A stretch of 64,000 nt of DNA from Annona cherimola (taxonomy: Eukaryota > Streptophyta > Magnoliopsida > Magnoliales > Annonaceae). The translations under genes were made by a program, and so were the position numbers. Shown here piece after piece: positions 58,601-64,000 of the stretch (the first letter of the stretch is position 1; each line of letters begins with the position of its first letter). The notes beneath the pieces were generated by a model. It saw only the letters and a program-made list of their open reading frames with translations. It was not told where the DNA came from and did no database searches. Location: positions 99,328,095 to 99,392,094 of the forward strand of contig CM059971.1 in the NCBI GenBank assembly GCA_030490835.1, written 5' to 3'.

Positions 58601-61600
58601 GAGTACCGGAAGTATTCCACTCTGGTTTCCCAAGATGCTGGCAAAAGCCGAGATTCTCGCAAATACGTGATGATATGGTTTACCGGTGACATCCCAACTT
58701 CAAACTTGGTGTAGTTAGGGATGAGCACCGAGGCAGTTCTTCGCCGCTTTGCAGGCTTGGATGCAGACGCATTTATATGATAGCAAGTTTCGATTTTTCC
58801 GTTGTTGCTATCTCGGTCCCAAAACAGACCGTTCTCACATGGAGTTGTATTTGGTAACTCCTCGAGAATGTATCTTTCTTTTTCTGGTCGAGGTGATCTT
58901 CCAGCAAGCCGTCGATAGAATGGGAGTAGCAACTCGGGCTGCAAAAAGTTCATGATCATGAATGGTTGCACCCGTGAGGATTGCCTCAAAAGCCTTGAGA
59001 AGAAAGGGAGAATGGCCTTATCCCTTATTCTTTTGTCTTTTCTGCATAAATCTTTGAGACATCTTTTTGTCCGTCTTAGGCTTGGTGGTTTTCGAACCAC
59101 TTCCCAATCACCCTTTTCTGCTATCTCAATTGTCACAACATTTGATGAAGCTTGCGCTGGAGGACTGAGTTTTATAACCCCCTTGTCGATGTAATCTTGC
59201 AATATTGCTTGGAGATCCCAACACTTCTTAGTAGGGTGACCGACATATCGGTGGTAACTGCAATATCGCTGGTGAGAAGTGCGTCCAACTTCTTCTGGCC
59301 TTTTTGGGGCAGGCAACTCGAATAGCCCGGTCGACATGAGGTGCTGGAATAGCGTCTCCACGTCATCTTCTCCAAAGGCATATTGGATTTCCTCTCTTCG
59401 GAAGGGTTTTGCAGGCTGCTCTTTTACAGGTGGCTTTGCTTTATCTGGCTGCTTCTTAACTTCCGTGGTGTTCGCAGAGGTCTCTCCAGTTTTCTTCTTC
59501 TTAAATGTAGTAGTTGCGGATGACTCCTTCTTCCAAGCTTTTTGTTGAGACAACAAATACTCTTTTCGACAAGCTTCTGTAGCTAGGGCCTGAAATGTAC
59601 TTAGCTGTTCATTCATCAGCAACGAGATTTCCGTCTTGATGCCATTCCGGCAAAGATTGACCTTCATTGCTTGAGATAGGGGTGCTTGACATCGGTTAGC
59701 GGCCCTTTGCCATCTAGTGATGTAGTCTTCAACCGGCTCGTCCTTCTTTTGGGACAAGGTAGATAATTCCGATAGTTGTACATCTCGTGTAGTATCAACA
59801 AATCGGGAGGTGAATATTTCCTTCATCTCTTCCCATGTCTGCACTGAGCCGGTTGGGAGAGATATGTACCATTGGAAAGCATCGCCAGACAGAGTATTGG
59901 GAAACATTCGAAGACAAAAATTTGAATGGTGCGCCCAATTGCCCATGGCATAGTGGAATGATGCCAGGTGCTTTAACGCGCTCCCAGTCCCATCGAATTG
60001 GATTTTTGGTGGCTTCAAATCTCTAGGTAGCAGCTCCGCTTCAACCTCTGGGGGATAAGGCCTGTTGATTGTCGTTGTAGGGACCCCAGTGAGTTGAGGT
60101 GCCTGACGACGAAGGCATTCGGCCACAAGCTGATGTACCATCTCCTTCTGTGCAATAAACCTGGGTGGAGACCCCATGGGTGTGTTTACCCTCGCATCTT
60201 GCGTTCGAGGGGTATTGATACGTAGGTTATTGAACTGCAGAAAGCCTTGCTCCAATTCTGCATTTTCATCTTTCTCGGTCCGTTGCCTGACTGGTTTCTC
60301 GGGTTGATGGACCGATTGACGGTTCCTTGGTGATGGTGGTTGATGGGAACCTGATGTCTTGTTGCCTTGAGTTTCCATAGCCCGTTTCATACTCTTAATC
60401 TCCTCCCGGAGGTCATGAATGAGCTGAGACTTGGGTGTAAGAACCTCTTCTTCTTCGCCCACCATGTAAGAGGCTTCAAATTGACCTCTTGGGAGGGCGG
60501 CCCTGATCCCTTCAGGATGAGAGAGGCTACAGAATGGCGGTGTAATGGGCATTGCGGCTGTCCTTGACCGGGTTAACATCTCCGACGCTTTGGAAGTGCT
60601 TGGCTGGGTGAGGTCCACCATGTTGACTTCTGTCGTCTGGAGGAGACGTCTCCTCCTTTTAGCTTCTCTCTTGGGGTGCGGCATCCGGTGCTCTCCTCGG
60701 AACGGGGCCACAACAGGCGCATAAGTCATATCCTCTTTTAGTCTGATTAACGAGGCGAATTGATTTTCGTGTATAAAGTTAGGGATCAGCCTGAGCACCG
60801 AACGTGAATACGTTGTATGGCGCTTCTGAGGATACTGCCACTTGTTAGAGAGTCTTGGCTTTTGAGGCACTCTCAATTTGCGAGTGTTCTGTAGTGGCTT
60901 CTTTTGCGGCCTACCCCTTTGTCGGGGGTGTGAGAACAGCCTATGCCTTGGTCCTGGTGGCAGTGGCGATGAAGCCTTTAAGTTTAACCGGGAAGTTGTT
61001 TTCCCGAACTGCTTTTTCTGCTGCGCTTTTCTCCTTTGTTTCCTTGATACGTGATGAGGAACCGTCACTATGTTGGCAGTATCATAGTGATCTGGAGATT
61101 TGACTCTAGCTTGTGAGCTAGATGGAGCATGGGTTGACTGATGGGGCGAATGCGTCGGGTCAGGGATGACGAATCGCAGGGTGCCTAAACCGGATCGGAC
61201 AATAATAGGTCCTTGCGGCTTGAATTGGTCGTCCCCTCCATCGGCCAATGGAGCCTCCAGCTGAGAAAACTTGGTTTCTCTTCTTAACTTCTTCCGCTCC
61301 TGGGTGTCACCTTGGCTAGGTCGGGGGGCTAGGTTAACAATCCTTGAGGCGGCCCGACCAAATTGGCGAGTGATGGTGCATCGAACAGGATTCGGCACAG
61401 TTTTGCCCCCTTTTCGGGGAACATTGACTTCTGGTTGGCCAGTTGGCGCTAGTCGGGTTGCAGTAGATCGTCTTGCAGGCCTTTTCATGGAATGGGACCA
61501 CAAGACAGGTTGTCCTGCAGGCTGTTGTGCTACTGGTTGGGCTGATGCAGCAAACCGACGGGCGGACTTTTTGGCATAGTCCGACTGTCGAGCAGGCGGG

Positions 61601-61869
61601 CCCATTTGGATTGGCACCTGCAGAGACTTTGTTGGTTGAATGGGAGTGGTCTTCGAGCCTTGAGCAATAAGAGGCTCCTTGAGTAGTGCAGATCGGTCTC
61701 TTCTTTGCTTTATCGCTGCAGGAGAGTAGTCGACGTGTCGATAGACACGGTGCTCCGGCTTTTCTGGTATGCGAATAAAGTGATGTGGGATAGCCGCATC
61801 CATGTGATCTGGCTCAGAAATAACAAAACCGCCATTAGGCAGGAATCCGAAAGCCATCGAATGCGCCAT
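52615..61869 (-). CDS. Gag-Pol polyprotein of a Tat-lineage Ty3/gypsy element
   Basis: One intact 3084-residue frame from ATG 61869. Residues 1-600 are a basic, Pro/Arg/Gln-rich extension of unknown role. A Gag domain lies at about 620-770 (DAFQWYISLP, TWEEMKEIFTSRF), with a CX2HX4HX4C motif at 870-883. Two further Gag-like segments are at about 1060-1180 and 1270-1400. Protease is about 1530-1640 (MVDAGSAINILP). Reverse transcriptase is about 2060-2290 (VDFRDLN, YVDD at 2213-2216). The first RNase H (about 2355-2470) has lost its first Asp (ILYIAAS). A second, archaeal-type RNase H is at about 2502-2628 (MYFDGAS, NNEAEYEAL, DSELV, ADALSKLA), a mark of the Tat lineage. Integrase is about 2730-2960 with HHCC (His2733, His2740, Cys2771, Cys2774) and D2803, D2864, E2900 (D,D35E). 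A GPY motif (KWEGPY) is near the end. No env. Appears autonomous. Confidence 0.95.
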   Translation of the reverse strand: MAHSMAFGFLPNGGFVISEPDHMDAAIPHHFIRIPEKPEHRVYRHVDYSPAAIKQRRDRSALLKEPLIAQGSKTTPIQPTKSLQVPIQMGPPARQSDYAKKSARRFAASAQPVAQQPAGQPVLWSHSMKRPARRSTATRLAPTGQPEVNVPRKGGKTVPNPVRCTITRQFGRAASRIVNLAPRPSQGDTQERKKLRRETKFSQLEAPLADGGDDQFKPQGPIIVRSGLGTLRFVIPDPTHSPHQSTHAPSSSQARVKSPDHYDTANIVTVPHHVSRKQRRKAQQKKQFGKTTSRLNLKASSPLPPGPRHRLFSHPRQRGRPQKKPLQNTRKLRVPQKPRLSNKWQYPQKRHTTYSRSVLRLIPNFIHENQFASLIRLKEDMTYAPVVAPFRGEHRMPHPKREAKRRRRLLQTTEVNMVDLTQPSTSKASEMLTRSRTAAMPITPPFCSLSHPEGIRAALPRGQFEASYMVGEEEEVLTPKSQLIHDLREEIKSMKRAMETQGNKTSGSHQPPSPRNRQSVHQPEKPVRQRTEKDENAELEQGFLQFNNLRINTPRTQDARVNTPMGSPPRFIAQKEMVHQLVAECLRRQAPQLTGVPTTTINRPYPPEVEAELLPRDLKPPKIQFDGTGSALKHLASFHYAMGNWAHHSNFCLRMFPNTLSGDAFQWYISLPTGSVQTWEEMKEIFTSRFVDTTRDVQLSELSTLSQKKDEPVEDYITRWQRAANRCQAPLSQAMKVNLCRNGIKTEISLLMNEQLSTFQALATEACRKEYLLSQQKAWKKESSATTTFKKKKTGETSANTTEVKKQPDKAKPPVKEQPAKPFRREEIQYAFGEDDVETLFQHLMSTGLFELPAPKRPEEVGRTSHQRYCSYHRYVGHPTKKCWDLQAILQDYIDKGVIKLSPPAQASSNVVTIEIAEKGDWEVVRKPPSLRRTKRCLKDLCRKDKRIRDKAILPFFSRLLRQSSRVQPFMIMNFLQPELLLPFYRRLAGRSPRPEKERYILEELPNTTPCENGLFWDRDSNNGKIETCYHINASASKPAKRRRTASVLIPNYTKFEVGMSPVNHIITYLRESRLLPASWETRVEYFRYSLGESVMSWYRDNHIEEITEWVILIDAFLVRFLSRQREQFPSNYLREIQYSQESTAHYVNYLRDSTWSDPLAIWLPEPEMVTKYLSDAICPPNDNGYKTFGAKTFIKAIRWVSNEGFKQEAIFSDAEGFGRTNQLQVLHVLQLNDAPILRVFPFLTRELSYDWPHIQLFHENHKYALPHLFDYSLAVCQMGQTEEFALEHFVLSLAHDSCALLWISSLPEEAFGSWEEFVDMFILRFHEYETEFSPEMIEVMHPLSGESQYDYILRWINCRIINQKFDKEEIMVHRCIKSMNGYFPEIPKMQPFFSDILRTLATNIQDSASCNMVQVEEDVLAILRSGRITPENKGKAPIQENRTQPEQHIPADHRKSSVSYDVLGHLKRLPARLSIYDALQLSQEARDALVSALTDENVRLAYLVDAAECDEVISFTDEDMLLGDVNHNRPLYVTGNLAGELVNRIMVDAGSAINILPLRTLRRIGISPSALKDTSVVIHGFNQGTQKAMGLIELELSIEDFCTEIPCFVINAPTSYNLLLGRPWLHSNKIIASTVHQCFKYCKNGVEKRIFADHKPFTTAESFYSDAKYYDLASAIDTSMKEPTTLEGRQEVSQAPPAPVRTDIFSKSEKIEGQGRGRGRSHGRGMTESRAQFQTKFENMSLDLVQPLPRQRQEATIPPPTSYSNTAAGSRFYLDLEVLKKVAKPPRANSPRFEVDLEALRRFWNQANEEAKSLCCESDGMATEAAHQNQKPKETLDEVLAMLVGFNVSAPCVQEPQDEKFAQKHFIKQYGKVYGSPNKSSCLPTAKLKKWDSHHYSRESKKIMDLMGFYPDEPHLSGLGSDIPIPLSERPPGFQKGNKRLGLGYKEEEDGNFATTYCVSTSDDSNNDEEDLMEPEDAPPAIEDGGQPTIDVLEEFNLGTEKDPRPIFIAKNLAEKEKVALRRLLSEFKDVFAWGYSEMPGLNPAIAMHHLHISRDKKPVKQAPRRFRPELEEQIIKEVEKLIDVEFIREIKFPKWISSIVPVKKKNGQIRICVDFRDLNEACPKDEFPLPFTDVLIDSTALYDTFSFMDGYSGYNQIKMAPADEAATAFRTPMGVFCYKVMPFGLKNAGATYQRAMQNIFHDMLHKHVECYVDDLVVRSEGHNKHKEDLRSVFLRLRKYDLKMNPLKCAFGVSSGKFLGFIIRQRGIEVDPLKTEAIQNMPPPRNLRELRSLQGQLSYIRRFISNLSGRCQPFHKLMKKDTTFQWDAKCQQAFEAIKELLQNPPILTTPVKGKPLILYIAASPQSLGALLAQENAQGKEQAAYYLSRRLLQAECNYSSIEKICLALVFVAQKLRHYFLAHQIILISKADPLKFLITKPMLSGRLAKWSLLLSEFDIKYVPRKAVKGQVLADFLAAHPLEEEFPILENLPDEKVFYANDDPMWQMYFDGASKPSGAGVGIVVVSPHKDLFPHSYFLGRSTTNNEAEYEALLIGMELLLQSDILFVRIFGDSELVIKQLNNQYEVHQPHLRRYYDKAQTLLAKFEMVSVEHVPRSENIVADALSKLASILAFNELDDMTIRVQRLEDDEELQVNQIGRCVSEVTTNNDDWRIPIINYLKHGIEPDDPSARKSLRKAVSRYTVFQDDLYRIAFDGLWLRCIDGNDICQVLQETHSSECGAHQSGRRLYHRIKTLGYYWPTMVQDSINFAKSCEACQMHGDIYHIPASVMSPAPISWPFSWWGFDIVGPINPSSSKGHLHILAATDYFSKWAEAKAYKRVRAQEVVEFIKHKIIYRYGVPYQITSDNGTPFKNDKVNQLCRRFGIKQVFSSPYYPQGNGQAEAFNKNIIRILKRTTVKNKRDWHERLPEALWAYRTTHRTATGATPYSLLFGTEAVLPVEIQLASLRVAIHSGLTTEQQAKLRFDELEALDEKRAQARQRIELYQARMVEAYNKVVRHRSFKRGDLVLKLRTELMAGGKLTGKFEPKWEGPYIIERVHGNGTYEVVNCGNQMKATVNGNYLKRYYP

Positions 61870-61963
61870 GAAATCTGCAAAGGAGTATTTCAGAGTGTTA
61901 GGTTCGAGAAAATAAGCATATAAAGACCATAGTTTTCAGCTCTTAAAGATGAAGGGAGAATGT
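61870..61963 (-). other. Short leader before gag-pol, with a possible 3' splice site
   Basis: The leader between PBS and ATG is only about 95 bases. CTCCTTTGCAG ends at 61875, five bases before the start codon, and resembles a plant splice acceptor, so a spliced mRNA using a donor in the LTR is possible. No donor was identified. Confidence 0.4.
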
Positions 61964-61981
61964 TTCACGTCGGGTTCACCA
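61964..61981 (-). promoter_or_regulatory. Primer-binding site complementary to tRNA-Trp
   Basis: On the minus strand TGGTGAACCCGACGTGAA, two bases after the 5' LTR end. Its complement ends CACGUCGGGUUCACCA, which matches my recollection of the 3' end of plant cytosolic tRNA-Trp plus CCA over all 18 bases. Confidence 0.85.
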
Positions 61982-61983
61982 TT

Positions 61984-64000
61984 TGTTCCGGCCTCGTGAG
62001 AAAAATATTTCGTTATTCAAAATTCATTCGGTTGAATTTGAAATTGCATTCCCTGCGGCTTTGAGAATAAATGCTTAATTAATTCCCCAGCAAAATTTTA
62101 AAGCATCCAATTCTTTAACCGAGTCCGAAAGTATATCACAGAAATATTTTGCATTGTGTTCCACATTCTGATTTTACATCTCCAACGAGAAAACCCTTGA
62201 TTAAAAGAGCTGAATACAATGGTCCATAAAAAATGCTTAATAATAATGAAGTGCGTAGAAGATCCTTCTACGTCTTTACAAGTGCACGAAAAATCGTGTC
62301 TAACAAAAATATAAAGATAAATGAGTACACTTCGCCCCGCGCCGTGACTCGAATATGAGGTATATGACGTCACGCGCCATATCTTTACGTATGAGGTTCA
62401 TGACGCCACGCGCCATGACTTAAATGTGAGGTACATGACGCCACGCGCCATGTCTTAAATGTGAGGTACATGACGCCACGCGCCATGTCTTAAATGTGAG
62501 TTTACGCTTAGCCCGTCGACCAGCGATGACTCGGTTTGGGAACTAGTGAGGGGCCCGTCGGCTACACTAGTGACCCTACACAGCAAACTAAGTGCGTTCT
62601 TAGCTTCTGGATTTACACAGCAGACCAGCGTGTCCCGCTTTCAGCTTCTGTACTTGTACAAGAAACCAGCGTCTCCCGCATTCAGCCTCTGGATTGAACA
62701 ATTGGGTGGTTTTACCAAAAAAAAATGGATTCAACCGGATTTTAAAAGTATGTTTGGGTCATTTTTGACCAATTAAAAAGGTTTGGGCCCAACTGGGCTT
62801 GTTGACAAGAGTTTGGGCCATTTTGGGCTTTTTGGAGGGTTTTGGGCCAGCTTGGGCTTTTTGGAGAGTTTTGAGCCATCTTGGGCTTTTTGGAGAGTTT
62901 TGATCCATCTTGGGCTTTGTGGAGATTTTTGAGCCATCTTGGGCTTTTTGGAAGGTTTTTGGGCCATCATGGGCTTTTTGAAAAGTTTTGAGCCATCTTG
63001 GGTTTTTTTGGAGAGTTTTGAGCCATCTTGGGCTTTTTGGAGATTTTTGGGCCATCTTGGGCTTTTTGGAAAGTTTTGAGCCATCTTGGGCTTTTTGGAG
63101 ATTTTTGGGCCAGCTTGGGCTTTTTGGAAAGTTTTGGGCCACCTTGGGCTTTTTGGAGATTTTTGGGCCATCTTGGGCTTTTTGGAGAGTTTTGAGCCAT
63201 CTTGGGCTTTGTGGAGATTTTTGAGCCATCTTGGGCTTTTTGGAGATTTTTGGGCCATCTTGGGCTTTTTGGAAAGTTTTGAGCCATCTTGGGCTTTGTG
63301 GAGATTTTTGGGCCATCATGGGCTTTTTGAAAAGTTTTGAGCCACCTTAGGCTTTTTTGGAGGGTGTTGATCTATTTTGGGCTTTTTAGAGATTTTTGGG
63401 CCATCATGGGCTTTTTGAAAAGTTTTTGAGCCATCATGGGCTTTTTGAAAAGTTTTGAGCCACCTTAGGCTTTTTAGAGGGTTTCGGGCCATCTATGTAA
63501 TTTTAGAAATCAAAATATTGATTTTTGGATGTCTTTGAATATATATGTGTATTTTGATATATTTTATAGAAAATACTCATATATTTATTTTTATTTTTAA
63601 AGGAGAAAATATACTTATCTCACGTGTCAATTCAACCCGCCAGCCGGGGAGTATCCACGTTGGGAAAAGTAGTTTTTGAAAATAATATATATGTATATAT
63701 ATATATATTTATATATATATAATATAACACATATATATTTTTATTTTATTTTTAAAAGAGAAAATATACTTAACCCGTGTGTCAATTCAACCCGCCAGTC
63801 GGGGAGTATCCACGTTGGGAAAAGTAGTTTTTGAAAATAATATATATGTATATATATATATATATTTATAACACATATATATTTTTATTTTATTTTTAAA
63901 AGAGAAAATATACTTAACCCGTGTGTCAATTCAACCCGCCAGTCGGGGAGTATCCACGTTAGGAAAAGTAGTTTTTGAAAATAATATATATGTATATATA
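61984..64000 (-). repeat. 5' LTR of the giant element, truncated by the window edge
   Basis: The visible ~2.0 kb is nearly identical to 44698-46713. Differences seen by eye: GGAGGGCG/GGAGGGTG (46071 versus 63357 area), one T in a TTTT run near 46256/63562, and CACGTTTC/CACGTGTC near 46340/63625. It contains the 35-bp (about 62346-62521), 29-bp (62771-63490) and the start of the ~150-bp arrays. Its U3, with the gene cassette, lies beyond 64000. Confidence 0.95.
62771..63490 (-). repeat. 29-bp tandem array in the 5' LTR
   Basis: Same unit and nearly the same sequence as 45485-46205, confirming that the long array was copied intact into both LTRs at the last transposition. Confidence 0.9.

Larger units (their letters stand above)
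44698..64000 (-). mobile_element. Giant Tat-lineage Ty3/gypsy retrotransposon with gene-fragment cassettes
   Basis: Minus-strand element running off the right edge. The 3' LTR is 44698-50651 (5954 bp); the internal region is 50652-61983; the 5' LTR starts at 61984 and is cut at 64000. In element order: tRNA-Trp PBS (61964-61981), short leader, one 3084-codon gag-pol frame, an unassigned piece, an AGO4-like fragment, a polypurine tract and the 3' LTR. The ~2.0 kb of LTR visible in both copies differs at only about two substitutions and one indel, so insertion is recent. If the 5' LTR is as long as the 3' LTR, the element is about 23 kb. The left flank is ATGAT (44693-44697); the matching duplication would lie outside the window. 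Confidence 0.93.

Overview
This window is nuclear DNA from a flowering plant; I cannot name the species. The evidence is intron-containing plant genes (a KAT-like aminotransferase and a MORN-repeat membrane protein), a plant-type alpha carbonic anhydrase remnant, plant LTR retrotransposons (one of the Tat lineage with dual RNase H), and AT-rich intergenic DNA with foldback elements. Only two intact host genes are seen, both on the + strand: a two-exon PLP aminotransferase (23912-27627) and a three-exon MORN-repeat protein (32048-34624). From memory these match a neighbouring gene pair on Arabidopsis chromosome 1.

Layout. 1-400 is a long-TIR foldback element. About 1050-2560 is a decayed LINE. 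5358-6793 (-) is an alpha carbonic anhydrase locus with two frameshifts and no visible last exon. 9474-22328 is a non-autonomous LTR element coding only Gag (TR-GAG type) with TSD tatac; its 5' LTR is split by a 6.4-kb solo LTR of another family (10045-16425, TSD gcccc). 23.9-34.6 kb holds the two genes. 38.2-38.9 kb (-) is a chromovirus integrase/chromodomain remnant beside a second foldback element. 41911-44225 is a solo LTR with TSD ctatg. From 44698 to the window edge, on the - strand, lies a young, giant Tat-lineage Ty3/gypsy element: one intact 3084-codon gag-pol frame, a tRNA-Trp primer site, and a 3' LTR of about 6 kb.

The most unusual system is this giant-LTR family. In both copies the U3 part of the LTR, between the TG end and the TATA box, is a mosaic of short host-gene coding fragments. 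The solo LTR carries GT31 galactosyltransferase, HOP/STI1, mitochondrial ATP-synthase OSCP, BSK kinase, ribosomal protein S19, amino acid permease and HSP110-like pieces. The full-length copy carries SAHH, PP2C, DnaJ, RPT5, OCTOPUS-like and a different HOP piece in its LTR, plus about 1.5 kb of intron-free AGO4-like sequence between pol and the polypurine tract. The cassettes differ between copies while the LTR ends and the R/U5 repeat architecture are shared, so U3 appears to be a site of repeated gene-fragment capture. U3 is copied into both LTRs at each reverse-transcription cycle, so captured pieces should be duplicated. Two of the captured genes (AGO4, SAHH) act in DNA-methylation silencing, which raises an untested counter-silencing idea.

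All gene names rest on reading the translated sequence by eye and on recalled family motifs; no database search was run.
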